Shown piece after piece: positions 33,882 through 42,610 of a stretch of 42,610 bases of DNA. The notes under the pieces are model-generated. The model did no database searches. It was not told the origin of the DNA and saw only the letters and a program-made list of their open reading frames with translations. Position numbers and translations under genes: made by a program. Every line of letters begins with the position of its first letter. Position 1 is the first letter of the stretch. The stretch is from Acidobacteriota bacterium (lineage in GTDB: Bacteria > Acidobacteriota > Terriglobia > Terriglobales > Acidobacteriaceae), in assembly GCA_021826695.1 (NCBI GenBank), contig JAKAYS010000008.1, positions 1 through 42,610 of the forward strand. Reading direction: 5' to 3'.

Positions 33882-35096
33882 TCATGCTCGCAGCACCCGC
33901 TCCGGCGGGACCGCATAGGCGACCGTCTGTAGACCATCTCCGGAGTAAGTTTTCAAGTACATCCGATATTCAGGGACCATGGCACGCATCAATAGCGGAA
34001 GCCGCCACAGATCATCCTGCCGATGGTACACACAAATGGCGAGAATGGGGCGGTCGCGTTGGATCACTTGCCGCGCGCCGAGTAGTGCATCGAATTCCGC
34101 TCCTTCAATGTCCATCTTGATGATGGACAAAGTTTTCGAAGCGAACATGACATCGAGCGGCACCATATCGACCACCGCCGCTCCAAGATCGGAGACCTTG
34201 GAGTCCACCCTGCCCGTATCTTCAAAGTGCACCGTGCCACGACGCGCGCCAATCGCACATTTGTGCAAACGAATTTTGCCGCGCTGCTCCGGCTCCAGCG
34301 TCGCAACGTAGGCCGCCAAACGCGCAAACGAATGCGAGTCCGCTTCCACGGCTTCAATCTTGCCAAACTCCGGCTGGCGAGCGATCCAGTTTCGAATCGT
34401 ATCGCCATCGAAGGCCCCGCAATCTACTAAAACGTCCTCCGGTTCGACATTGAAGACCCCGTCGAGAATATAAGACTCCCGCATGGGCTGTACAAGGCCG
34501 GAGGGATCGCCAAGGGCACGCAACCGGACCTGCGCGATATATTCGGCCCGCGAGGGTTCGTCGGCCCAAATTTCCTCTGCCTGCAATACCCGATCGGCTT
34601 GTTCATAGACTCTATGGGGAAGGTCATACAGTAGAAAAGGAAGAAACTCATGCGGGAAGCGCCATGTAATTGGGTCGGCGCTGGAAATATGGGCGCAGCT
34701 TAGGCGCTTGAGTTGTTCAAAACTTTCGCGATACCAGTGGGCCTCGTTGCGGACCGTGAGGAAAAATAGCGCATCCTGCCCGAAGCGCTTGGCAGCCGCA
34801 TCAGGGGACAAGACCAGTATGTCATCGACAACTGTCCCCCAAAGTTCGGGGTTGTTGTCGCAGTAGCCAAGCGGCTGGACGCCGTGACTGCGTAGTGCAG
34901 ACATAGAGCGTCGGCCCATGCTGCCTGCGCCAAACAGCACGCATCGGTTGTTATGTTGGACCAATAGTCGGTCGAGCGCAGTATGCTCGCGCTCTTTTAC
35001 GCGCGCAACTGGTTCGGAAAGAATTTCTTGCAGTTTTGACTCCAGACTGTCGGCAGAACAGGCCAGAGGTATAGCAAGCGCGGACGGGGATTCCAT
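33882..35096 (-). CDS. FkbM family methyltransferase with N-terminal Rossmann-like domain
   Basis: A 404-aa protein. The first 150 residues contain a nucleotide-binding-like loop VLFGAGSMG (about 53-61) and GYCDNNP, resembling the NDP-sugar-binding part of PglD-type proteins. Residues about 220-400 are the FkbM methyltransferase domain, with VLVDCGAFDGDT as the S-adenosylmethionine loop and IKMDIEGAEFDAL as the family signature. It likely O-methylates a sugar. ATG 35096 has AGGAG 12 nt upstream; a TTG at 35141 in frame would overlap the upstream gene. It is the last gene of the neuB-like operon. Confidence 0.9.
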   Translation of the reverse strand: MESPSALAIPLACSADSLESKLQEILSEPVARVKEREHTALDRLLVQHNNRCVLFGAGSMGRRSMSALRSHGVQPLGYCDNNPELWGTVVDDILVLSPDAAAKRFGQDALFFLTVRNEAHWYRESFEQLKRLSCAHISSADPITWRFPHEFLPFLLYDLPHRVYEQADRVLQAEEIWADEPSRAEYIAQVRLRALGDPSGLVQPMRESYILDGVFNVEPEDVLVDCGAFDGDTIRNWIARQPEFGKIEAVEADSHSFARLAAYVATLEPEQRGKIRLHKCAIGARRGTVHFEDTGRVDSKVSDLGAAVVDMVPLDVMFASKTLSIIKMDIEGAEFDALLGARQVIQRDRPILAICVYHRQDDLWRLPLLMRAMVPEYRMYLKTYSGDGLQTVAYAVPPERVLRA

Positions 35097-35118
35097 GCTT
35101 TGCTTTCTCCTAAATCCT

Positions 35119-36942
35119 TCAGTCTTGCAAAGGTGTAACAATCATATTCGATAAAAACTCTTCTCGCTCAAGAAACGGCCATAAATCTTCGAGCGGCTTG
35201 GAAACAAAGGATCCATCTGGACGTTGCGCGGACGAAAGTCTCGGTGCGCGGGTCTCATCGGGGACCACATGCACGTCGCAAAGGACAGGCCCCGGCGTAT
35301 CGAGAACGCGGCGGACATCGCGGCGCAAATTACGCTGGTCCGGGATGATGGCAGACTGGATGCCGTATGCGGCGGCGAGCTTTTCAAGGCTCGGCACGGT
35401 CAACCCGGTGCGATCGTCGCAACCGATGCTGGCCTGTCCAAAGTAATTTTTCTGCGAGGCGCGGATCGAAGCATAGCCGTCATTATTCAGCACGAAAAAT
35501 TTGATCGGCAGGTTCAGCCGGGCGACGGTTTCAAGTTCCTGAATATTGAATTGGAATCCACCGTCGCCATCGACGCAGATGGTCTGCCTGCGCCCGGCTG
35601 CCAGACATACTGCAATCGACATGGGAAGCCCAAAGCCCATGCTGCCCAGGCCAGCCGTATGATAAATGCGCTGCCCGGTGCGTGTCGGACAGGCCAGCAG
35701 AAAAATCTCAATGCCGCTGCCGGAGCTGCCGGAAACAAGCTGGTCTTCGGCAGCAGTTTCCGTCCCAATGACCTCCGCGAGGTGATAAATACTGACCTGG
35801 CCCTGCGGCTGACGATGCTCTTCCGTCACAATCGGGTAGCGGTGTTTCCACGCCGCGCACCGGCCATCCCAGTAGGAACGATCGCGAGGACGAATGTCGC
35901 CGCGCTGGCGCAGCATTTCCGTCAGGAATGCGCGTGCATCCGCCTGCACCGGCTGCTCCACATGCGGATGCAGCTTGGCCAGTTCCGCGGCGTCAATATC
36001 CACGACGACCTTGTGCGCTTCGCGGGCCAGATTTTCCGGCGCATAGCCGGTGATGGCGAAATCCAACCGAACGCCGATTGTCAAAAGAAAATCGCAATTC
36101 TGTAGCGCGAAATTGGCGCCACGCGCCGCCACGGAACCTGGTCGGCCAACATAAAGCCGCTCATCGCTGGGTACCAGGTCGGCAGCACACCATGTCGCGG
36201 CAATAGGAATGTTCAGCAACTGGCGCAGCGCATGAAATTCCTTTTCCGCCTGCGCCAGTCGAATCCCATTTCCAGCGAACAGCAGCGGACGCTCGGCCTG
36301 GTTGAACGCGGCGATTGTCTTCCGCACTTGCTCCTCTAAGTCAGTACTCTTCGCTGCGTCGTTCAACTCCCCCGGATCGAAGCCCTGCAACGCGGCAATG
36401 TCATCGATCGGCGACGCCTGCACATCCAGCGGCACGTCAATCCACACCGGCCCCGGCCTTCCAGAGCGGGCCAGATAGACGGCCTTTTCCAGGTGATAGC
36501 GGATCGTCTGAGGATCGAGAATTGTCACAGCATATTTGGTGATTGGGCGCACGATGGAGACAATGTCAACCTCCTGCACGCCGAGTTGGCGCATCCCAAG
36601 CGGCTTGCCGTCGGCATCGAACATGCGGTCTGGCCGCTTCACCTGGCCGGAAATGAACAGCACCGGCGTCGAGTCCAGCCACGCGCCTGCCACGCCGGTG
36701 ACGGCGTTGGTGCCGCCGGGGCCGGTCGTCACCATCGCAGCGCCCAGGCCGTTCGTCGCCTTGGCGTAGGCTTCCGCGCAAATTGCACTGGCCTGCTCGT
36801 GCGAATTGCAGACCGGCTCAATCGCGTGGCACCGGGAAAGCGATTCGTTCAGATGCATCGCCCCGCCGCCAGTCACGAGGAACATATGTTTGACGCCTTG
36901 GTCCGCGACAAACTGGACAAGATAATCCGAAAGCTTGGGCAT
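35119..36942 (-). CDS. acetolactate-synthase-like ThDP-dependent enzyme (YerE-like candidate)
   Basis: A 607-aa enzyme with the full three-domain layout of the ThDP/FAD acetolactate synthase family. The cofactor-activating glutamate is E49 in CNSHEQAS, the loop TTGPGGTNAV follows near residue 72, and the ThDP/Mg motif GDGG...NN spans about 459-487. In place of an amino-acid operon it sits among sugar genes and starts with LVTGGGAMHLN, common in glycan-locus members. Known sugar-locus relatives include YerE of Yersinia, which adds a two-carbon unit from pyruvate to a CDP-3,6-dideoxy-4-keto sugar. The presence of rfbF, rfbG and rfbH nearby makes that role attractive, but it is inference. Confidence 0.9.
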   Translation of the reverse strand: MPKLSDYLVQFVADQGVKHMFLVTGGGAMHLNESLSRCHAIEPVCNSHEQASAICAEAYAKATNGLGAAMVTTGPGGTNAVTGVAGAWLDSTPVLFISGQVKRPDRMFDADGKPLGMRQLGVQEVDIVSIVRPITKYAVTILDPQTIRYHLEKAVYLARSGRPGPVWIDVPLDVQASPIDDIAALQGFDPGELNDAAKSTDLEEQVRKTIAAFNQAERPLLFAGNGIRLAQAEKEFHALRQLLNIPIAATWCAADLVPSDERLYVGRPGSVAARGANFALQNCDFLLTIGVRLDFAITGYAPENLAREAHKVVVDIDAAELAKLHPHVEQPVQADARAFLTEMLRQRGDIRPRDRSYWDGRCAAWKHRYPIVTEEHRQPQGQVSIYHLAEVIGTETAAEDQLVSGSSGSGIEIFLLACPTRTGQRIYHTAGLGSMGFGLPMSIAVCLAAGRRQTICVDGDGGFQFNIQELETVARLNLPIKFFVLNNDGYASIRASQKNYFGQASIGCDDRTGLTVPSLEKLAAAYGIQSAIIPDQRNLRRDVRRVLDTPGPVLCDVHVVPDETRAPRLSSAQRPDGSFVSKPLEDLWPFLEREEFLSNMIVTPLQD

Positions 36943-37000
36943 AGGTATTTTCGTTGTTCCTTGCAGGTGAGCTTACGATGCACGTTGGACTGGCCTTGGG

Positions 37001-37471
37001 TCAAGTGCGGGCAGCAAGAATTGCATCGACCAGTTCGCGGACCGCACCGTTGCCGCCCTTGTTTTTTGCGATGAAAGATACCTTTGCCAGCACAGCAGGG
37101 CGCGCATCTGCGGGAGCAGCCGATAGACCCGCAATCATGAATGCTGGAAGATCGTTGACATCATCTCCCATGAAGCAAATGGCCTGCAATGGAAGCTGGT
37201 GGCGCTCGGCAAATGCGCGCAACGCAGTCGCTTTGTCTTGACAGCCCTTGGCAATGTCGTCGAGCTTCAACTTTGCAGCGAACCTGTCTACTAGAGGACT
37301 ATCTTCTCCAGAAATGAGCGTCACGAGCAGGCCCGCTTTGCGCGCCAGCGAAACTCCCATCACGTCCGCAAAGCAAAAACGCTTCCACTCCTCACCGTTC
37401 GGCCCCCACCAGATGCCGCCATCCGTCAGAACTCCATCCACATCGAGTGCGATCGCCAGGATTCCTTTCAT
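37001..37471 (-). CDS. KdsC-like HAD phosphatase (acylneuraminate/Kdo-type)
   Basis: A 156-aa HAD hydrolase of the small C0 subclass, with the nucleophile/acid pair in LDVDGVLTDG (D10, D12), the LISGEDS segment and GDDVNDLP. Such phosphatases remove phosphate from Kdo-8-phosphate or from 9-phosphorylated nonulosonic acids. Its ATG directly follows the stop of the NeuB-like gene with no gap. The pair therefore probably acts in sequence, with the synthase using a 6-phosphorylated sugar and this enzyme dephosphorylating the product, as in KDN synthesis. No CMP-sugar synthetase is nearby. Confidence 0.92.
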   Translation of the reverse strand: MKGILAIALDVDGVLTDGGIWWGPNGEEWKRFCFADVMGVSLARKAGLLVTLISGEDSPLVDRFAAKLKLDDIAKGCQDKATALRAFAERHQLPLQAICFMGDDVNDLPAFMIAGLSAAPADARPAVLAKVSFIAKNKGGNGAVRELVDAILAART

Positions 37472-38359
37472 TTATACTGCGGCCCCAACGCGGCGCAGTT
37501 TTTTGATGATGGGCAGTTCGCGCTCATACACGCGCTTCACGCCGTCGCCCATAGACTGCTCTACCAGGCGTATGTCGCGAATCAGCCGCGTGATACCATT
37601 CGGTTCGAGCGAGGCCGCCTGATCGCTGCCCCACATCGAGCGGTCCAGGGTAATATGCCGCTCCACAGCACATGCGCCCAGCACCGCCGCCGCGACGCTG
37701 GAAGCAATGCCAGTCTCGTGGCCAGAGTATCCGATGGGCAGCCCATAGCGTTCTCTCATGGTGGGTATTGCGCGGAGATTCAATTCCTCATAATAGGCCG
37801 GGTAGGTGCTGCAACTATGCATGACGACCAGGTCTTTCTTGCCCAATACCTCAATCGCATGATCGATCTCTTCATACGTGCTCATGCCCGTCGAAAGAAT
37901 GACGGGTTTCCCTTTCGAGCGCGTGTGTCGCAGCAGATGGTCGTCCGTCAGCGAAGCCGAGGCAATTTTGAAGCACGGTACGTCGAATTCATCGATCAAG
38001 TCCACAGAGCCCTCATCCCAGCAGGAGACGAACCAGGGCATGTTGACCGCTTTGCAATATGCATCGATCTCCTCAAAATCATCGACATCGAATTCGAGCG
38101 CGTGCTTCAAATCTCCATTGGTTGCGCCGAAAGGGGTTTCGCGCGGCTTTGCAAGTTCCTCCGCGGAATAGACCACCTCCACGGTTCGCTTTTGAAATTT
38201 GACGGCATCGCACCCGGCCGCCACCGCAACGCTGATCAGGCGCTTGGCAATATCCAGATTGCCGTTGTGGTTGATACCGATTTCAGCGATCACGTAGCAA
38301 GGTTGATGGTCGCCAACGAGTTTTTTACCGATCTTAACAACGCCGTGTTCAGGTGTCAT
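37472..38359 (-). CDS. NeuB-like nonulosonic acid synthase, short form
   Basis: A 295-aa TIM-barrel enzyme that condenses phosphoenolpyruvate with a hexosamine-type sugar. Motifs are YVIAEIGINHNGN, DAVKFQKR, ILSTGMST, GYSGHETG and VERHITLD. The C-terminal SAF (antifreeze-like) domain of full-length NeuB (about 345 aa) is absent; the protein ends soon after the barrel. ATG 38359 is chosen because the conserved region begins just after it and AAAGG lies upstream. The open frame reaches back to 38527 without any conserved sequence. It is the first gene of a four-gene minus-strand operon. Confidence 0.92.
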   Translation of the reverse strand: MTPEHGVVKIGKKLVGDHQPCYVIAEIGINHNGNLDIAKRLISVAVAAGCDAVKFQKRTVEVVYSAEELAKPRETPFGATNGDLKHALEFDVDDFEEIDAYCKAVNMPWFVSCWDEGSVDLIDEFDVPCFKIASASLTDDHLLRHTRSKGKPVILSTGMSTYEEIDHAIEVLGKKDLVVMHSCSTYPAYYEELNLRAIPTMRERYGLPIGYSGHETGIASSVAAAVLGACAVERHITLDRSMWGSDQAASLEPNGITRLIRDIRLVEQSMGDGVKRVYERELPIIKKLRRVGAAV

Positions 38360-38574
38360 ATCGCTAACCTTTAGTACAGATATGTATTGGATCGTCGATT
38401 CAGAACTAAAGTTATCTGTACATAGATGCAAACTTAAGATATTTCGTTCCTCCGATTGAAGGCAAGCGGAGTATACACTTTCTAAAACAGGAAAGCGCAT
38501 ATCCGGCGAACGTTGGGGGAATTGCAATCTGCCACTCTCAGGGCGTGATTTCCGGTCACATTATCCTTAAGATT
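38360..38574. promoter_or_regulatory. divergent promoter region with a 9-bp inverted repeat
   Basis: Between the NeuB-like operon and the epimerase gene, GTACAGATA (38374-38382) and TATCTGTAC (38413-38421) form a perfect 9-bp inverted repeat with 30 bp between the arms. The left arm begins 15 bp from the NeuB-like start codon. The spacing suits a looped or two-site operator better than a hairpin. This is inference. Confidence 0.35.
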
Positions 38575-39630
38575 ATGACAATCATCCCCACTAAAACGCC
38601 GCCTGTTTCACCTCACGATCTGCATTACATTTTGGAAAAAACTGAGCACTTGTGGGCGGAGTTGCGCGGTCGTCGGATTTTTATCACTGGGGGAACGGGC
38701 TTTTTTGGGTGCTGGCTCCTGGAAAGTTTTCTCGCAGCCAATCAGGCCTTCGATCTAAAGGCACAGGCGATTGTTTTGACCCGCGCCCCGAGCCAGTTCC
38801 GTGAGCGTTGCCCTCATCTGGCCATCAGCCCCTCAATTGAATTGCTTGAAGGAGATGTGCGCGATTTTTCGTTCCCTTCTGGCGAATTTCCCTTTGTCAT
38901 CCATGCGGCGACAGAATCCGTCCCAAAACATACGCCAACTCAACCTGAGGAAATGCTCTCAACCATTATCGGTGGCACCAGACGATGCCTGGAATTTGCG
39001 GAGGCGCGGCGCACGAAGAAATTTCTTCTCACCAGTTCTGGCGCGGTGTACGGCCCACAACCATCCGCGATGCCCCACATTCCCGAGGAATATCGCGGCG
39101 CGCCCAATGCTTGCGATGCAGGTTCGGTATACGGAGAAGGAAAACGCATGGCGGAATTACTCTGTGCGATCTCTGGCGCGCGCACCGGCATGGAGTGCAA
39201 AATTGCCCGCTGCTTTGCATTTGTAGGGCCGCACCTTGCTTTGGATGCCCACTTTGCCATTGGGAATTTCATCCGCGACGCCATGCGCGGCGGGCCCATT
39301 CTGATCCATGGCGACGGCACGCCGATGCGTTCTTATATGTATGCCGCCGACCTTGCCGTATGGTTGTGGACCATCCTCTTCCTAGCACCCTCGATGCATC
39401 CTTTCAATGTCGGCTCGGACCACGATTTGACCATACGCAGCCTAGCCGAAGAGGTCGCCTCAGCGATCCAGCCAGGGATTGAAATTCATGTCGCGCGCCA
39501 TCCCGAGGCCGATGCGCCACTTCAGCGCTATGTGCCTTCGATCCATGCAGCCAGGAAGCATCTGCGCCTGTCGGAGGGGATATCCTTGCGCGATGCGATT
39601 CAGCGCACAGCTTCCTGGCACCGGTACTGA
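38575..39630 (+). CDS. NAD-dependent sugar epimerase/dehydratase
   Basis: An extended short-chain dehydrogenase of about 351 aa with the cofactor loop FITGGTGFFGCW, DVRDF, HAATESVP, the SSGAVYG strand with the catalytic serine, and Tyr-x3-Lys in VYGEGKR. It follows the general 4,6-dehydratase/epimerase pattern. The exact reaction cannot be read from the sequence; reduction or epimerisation of a 4-keto sugar made by the neighbouring CDP or NeuB pathways is plausible. ATG 38575 lacks a clear ribosome-binding site and GTG 38545, in frame, is the alternative. It is divergent from the NeuB-like operon. Confidence 0.88.
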   Translation: MTIIPTKTPPVSPHDLHYILEKTEHLWAELRGRRIFITGGTGFFGCWLLESFLAANQAFDLKAQAIVLTRAPSQFRERCPHLAISPSIELLEGDVRDFSFPSGEFPFVIHAATESVPKHTPTQPEEMLSTIIGGTRRCLEFAEARRTKKFLLTSSGAVYGPQPSAMPHIPEEYRGAPNACDAGSVYGEGKRMAELLCAISGARTGMECKIARCFAFVGPHLALDAHFAIGNFIRDAMRGGPILIHGDGTPMRSYMYAADLAVWLWTILFLAPSMHPFNVGSDHDLTIRSLAEEVASAIQPGIEIHVARHPEADAPLQRYVPSIHAARKHLRLSEGISLRDAIQRTASWHRY

Positions 39631-39754
39631 CTCCTATCGGCGGAATATGTTAGCCATCGAGTTTGATGCGATCCAACTATAAAGTTCTTGGTAAACCCAG
39701 AAATTAATATTAACTTTACCCATACATACTAATATTCTTCCGTATGGAGGGATT

Positions 39755-42610
39755 ATGTTTTTTCGAGGCCGATTTGCGTTTTTTTTCTTAGCGTTGTTCA
39801 CAGGCAGCATGATTGCACAAAACGCTGTATCCACAGGCGCCATCAGCGGCATCGTGACCGATAGCGTCGGCGCCGTCGTTCCAAACGCGCAAGTCCAGTT
39901 GACCAATACCGAAACTGGCATCACGCTATCGGGCAAAACGAATGGCACGGGCCTTTATTCATTCCCAACGCTGGACGTCGGCGTGTACTCAGTCCGCTTT
40001 ACCGCGCCGGGCTTTAAGACTGGGTTCATCCCTACCGTGCCTGTCAGCATCGGACGCACGTCTTCTGCAAGCATCCAGTTACAGGTGGGGGCAGCGAGTC
40101 AGCAGGTAACAGTGACAACAAGCTCATCTCCATTGCTCGACACCAGCGACTCCAGCGTCAGCACCACCGTAGATCGCAAACTCATCCGCGATCTACCCTC
40201 CAACGGACGGAACTACACAAATTTTGTCCTGCTGACGCCGAACGTCAATCAGGATGGCGATTTCGGCGATGTGAGTTTCGCCGGCCAGCAGGGTAGCGGC
40301 AGCTCTGGATTGGCCAACGGAAACGGGACGAATTCCTTCACCGTGGATGGCGCCGCAGCCAGCAGCAGTTTTTACGGGGGCGCTAGGGGCCGGACGCGCG
40401 TACCATACGTGTTCGGTGAGGAATCGATCCAGGAATTTCAGGTCTCCGACAACCCTTATTCCGCCGCATACGGAGGCGCAGGCTCCGGCTTCATCAATAC
40501 AGTCACCAAATCCGGCACCAACCGTATGCACGGTGAGGCTTTTTACTTCAATCGCAATTCCGCCTTCGCGAATAACGACGCTCTCGATAAGGCGGCTGGT
40601 CGTCCTACCCCGTATAACGTGCTCCAGCAGTTCGGCGCGAATGCTGGCGGCCCAATCAAAACGAACAAGCTCTTCTATTTCTTCGACTACGAACAATCGC
40701 GAGATAACATGCCCATGTCGATCATCAACACGGGCATGGCAAGCCTGAACGTAACCAGCTTCGGTTTACCCGCAGGCACAGTGCTGCCAGCCCCAAATGC
40801 CGCATTTCCGGCGGCCAGCCCCAACAGCACCAGCGCCAATGCCAATGCGAGCAACCCCATTTACCTGCAGCAGGTGGCCAACGCGTTGCATGTCATTCAA
40901 TCGAACCTCGGCACTGTCGCGCGCAGGCAAAATGACCTGTTGTTTTTCCCCAAGGTGGACTGGCAGGCGTCTCCGAAAGACCACCTGACCTTCCACTTCA
41001 ACTACAACAAGTTCGATGGGCCTGGAGATGTGGTGACTTATAACCCGGTGTCGTTCGGCGGAATCGAAACAATGGCCAATAATTATGTGCGCGACTACGA
41101 TACCGGAGTTCACTGGACCCACACCTTCAGCGCCAGTCTACTGAACGACACATACCTGAGTTATACGCACGACATCCAGAGCGATACCCCCAGCGGTCTT
41201 GCGCCTTCGCCAACGTTCCCCACCGTCATGCTTTTTTCTCCACAGTTTTTTATGCTGGGCAATCCGGGTTTTGCCGATAGCAATACGCCGGAAACCGAGT
41301 ATCAGTTCAACGATCATGTGACCTACGTGCGCGGCCGTCATACGATCAGCACCGGCTTTGACTTCAATCATGACAGCGTGAACGACTTCGAGTATGGCAA
41401 CTTCCGCGGCACCTACGCCTTTACCAGCCCGGAAAACTTCGCCCTGATGCATGAGTTGTTCTATAGCCAGAGCGGCGGAAATCCTACCTATTCCTTCAGC
41501 GTGCCGTACTTCGGCTTTTATGTGGATGACAAATATCAGATTGCGAAGAATGTGACGCTCGACCTTGGCTTGCGCGAGGATTTCCAGGTCTTTCCGCAGC
41601 CGGCTGAAAACCCTGCTTTCCCGCAGACAGGCAAGTTCCCGAACGAGTACCGGCGCTTCGCGCCCCGCTTCGGATTTGCCTGGTCGCCCTTTGCAAAGAC
41701 GGTCGTACGCGGCGGCTATGGGGTGTTCTATACGGACCTGAACGGACTGAATTACGAGGGCTCGGCGATCTCCAATGGGTTGGCAAGCCAACAGTCCAGC
41801 GTCTTCCTGTTTCAGCCGCCGATCAATAACCCGACGTTTCCAAACCAGATCAGCAATTCGAGCCTATTCGCGGCCTCGCCCAACATATCCGTCTTCTCAT
41901 CCAGCGTAGTTCCACCCACTATCCTGGAAAGCAACCTGCAGATCGAGCAGGCGATCGACGATCAAACCACTTTCAGTCTTGGGACCGTCTGGTCGCACGC
42001 GAACCACCTTATTTCGTCGAGCGCCTACGACATGAATCTGATTAAGCCAACCGGAACGACTACCTATATCGTTTGCCCGAAAGATACACCGGAAACGGCC
42101 AGTTCCTGCACTGGATCGACCTACATTGGGCCGAATCTGGACAGCGGTATGTTGACCGAGGGAGCCATCAATCCAAATCTGGGGCAAATCAACGCCCTCA
42201 TCAGCCCTGGCCACAACAATTACATCTCCCTGATTTCGCAACTGACACGGCGCTCGCGAAATGGCCTTTCGCTGCTCACTTCCTTTACCTTGGCCAAAAA
42301 TATCAACTCCAATGGAGTTGACTTCAATAACCAGTTCGACTTTTCGAACACTCATGGGCCGTCCAACCTCGACCAGCGCTACCGCTTGTCCATAGCGGCT
42401 GTATACCAGCCAGTGACGACCAACATCGACAACCAGACCCTGCGCAGGCTGGCCGAGAACTGGACCATCAGCACGGTGACGCAGTTTAACTCCGGACGCC
42501 CGTATACAGGTACGCTCAACGCTGCTTGTACCGGCCCCAATCTACAGAACTGCAACGGCGCGGGAGACAACCTGAATGACAGCGCCTTCAATGAATCGAC
42601 GAGCAATACG
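39755..42610 (+). CDS. Oar-type TonB-dependent receptor (3' end outside window)
   Basis: The frame runs 952 codons to the window edge without a stop. ATG 39755 follows GGAGGG at good spacing. The N-terminus has a signal peptide (FFFLALFTGSMIAQ), then a carboxypeptidase-regulatory-like domain (GAISGIVTDSVGAVVPNA, about 28-110), a plug-like domain (RDLPSNGRNYTN, then NSFTVDG and INTVTKSGTN), and beta-barrel strands rich in aromatic ends. Such receptors are abundant in Acidobacteriota and are thought to import or bind large carbohydrate- or peptide-derived ligands. It follows a second glycan locus with 124 bp between. Confidence 0.93.
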   Translation, partial: MFFRGRFAFFFLALFTGSMIAQNAVSTGAISGIVTDSVGAVVPNAQVQLTNTETGITLSGKTNGTGLYSFPTLDVGVYSVRFTAPGFKTGFIPTVPVSIGRTSSASIQLQVGAASQQVTVTTSSSPLLDTSDSSVSTTVDRKLIRDLPSNGRNYTNFVLLTPNVNQDGDFGDVSFAGQQGSGSSGLANGNGTNSFTVDGAAASSSFYGGARGRTRVPYVFGEESIQEFQVSDNPYSAAYGGAGSGFINTVTKSGTNRMHGEAFYFNRNSAFANNDALDKAAGRPTPYNVLQQFGANAGGPIKTNKLFYFFDYEQSRDNMPMSIINTGMASLNVTSFGLPAGTVLPAPNAAFPAASPNSTSANANASNPIYLQQVANALHVIQSNLGTVARRQNDLLFFPKVDWQASPKDHLTFHFNYNKFDGPGDVVTYNPVSFGGIETMANNYVRDYDTGVHWTHTFSASLLNDTYLSYTHDIQSDTPSGLAPSPTFPTVMLFSPQFFMLGNPGFADSNTPETEYQFNDHVTYVRGRHTISTGFDFNHDSVNDFEYGNFRGTYAFTSPENFALMHELFYSQSGGNPTYSFSVPYFGFYVDDKYQIAKNVTLDLGLREDFQVFPQPAENPAFPQTGKFPNEYRRFAPRFGFAWSPFAKTVVRGGYGVFYTDLNGLNYEGSAISNGLASQQSSVFLFQPPINNPTFPNQISNSSLFAASPNISVFSSSVVPPTILESNLQIEQAIDDQTTFSLGTVWSHANHLISSSAYDMNLIKPTGTTTYIVCPKDTPETASSCTGSTYIGPNLDSGMLTEGAINPNLGQINALISPGHNNYISLISQLTRRSRNGLSLLTSFTLAKNINSNGVDFNNQFDFSNTHGPSNLDQRYRLSIAAVYQPVTTNIDNQTLRRLAENWTISTVTQFNSGRPYTGTLNAACTGPNLQNCNGAGDNLNDSAFNESTSNT

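Noticed and set aside
35224-36105. Open frame of 293 codons on the plus strand
   Set aside because: It lies wholly antisense to the acetolactate-synthase-like gene, which has all its family motifs. The frame has no recognisable domain and reflects codon bias on the opposite strand.
37655-38374. Open frame of 239 codons on the plus strand
   Set aside because: Antisense to the NeuB-like gene with no recognisable motif or ribosome-binding site.

Overview
The window is a chromosomal stretch devoted mostly to cell-surface polysaccharide synthesis and export. Its gene types point to an acidobacterium (Acidobacteriota, probably the Terriglobia/Acidobacteriaceae side). The clues are an Oar-type TonB-dependent receptor with an N-terminal carboxypeptidase-regulatory-like domain, a large secreted S53 peptidase whose Ig-like tail carries two embedded membrane segments, a secreted Ig-like plus beta-helix protein, and an exosortase-type exopolysaccharide (EPS) locus. 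This assignment rests on recognising gene families; no database search was run.

Left block (1-11.5 kb, + strand): the end of a sigma-54-dependent activator, a small protein with two similar beta-rich halves, then a long co-directional EPS operon. The operon starts behind a well-formed -24/-12 sigma-54 promoter. It encodes an XrtA-type polysaccharide deacetylase, a CapK-like adenylate-forming enzyme, a coupled 69-aa unknown protein, a polyprenyl-phosphate sugar-1-phosphate transferase (initiating enzyme), a membrane-anchored 4,6-dehydratase (FlaA1/WbpM type), and three more CapK-like enzymes in tandem. The first of those three has lost several adenylation motifs.

Middle block (11.6-24.6 kb): a secreted beta-helix protein and an O-antigen-ligase-type polymerase/ligase on the minus strand, a Wzx-type flippase and an exported amidase on the plus strand, the S53 peptidase on the minus strand, a TauE/SafE exporter with its DUF1634 partner, and a small secreted Gly/Asn/Met/His-rich protein. 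Polymerase, flippase and initiating transferase together make a Wzx/Wzy-like assembly route plausible.

Right block (25-39.6 kb): a second glycan locus. The plus-strand genes rfbH, a GT39-like membrane glycosyltransferase, rfbF and rfbG form the CDP-3,6-dideoxyhexose pathway up to its iron-sulfur dehydrase. A minus-strand GtrA / GtrB-like GT2 / acyltransferase-3 set supplies lipid-linked sugar, flipping and acylation. Behind a cytoplasmic GT2 lies a minus-strand operon of a short NeuB-like synthase, a KdsC-like phosphatase, an acetolactate-synthase-like ThDP enzyme and an FkbM methyltransferase. This suggests a nonulosonic (sialic-acid-like) sugar and/or a two-carbon-branched CDP-sugar of the yersiniose type. 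A divergent NAD-dependent epimerase closes the block.

The window ends inside an Oar-type receptor. No rRNA, tRNA, CRISPR array or insertion sequence was recognised.
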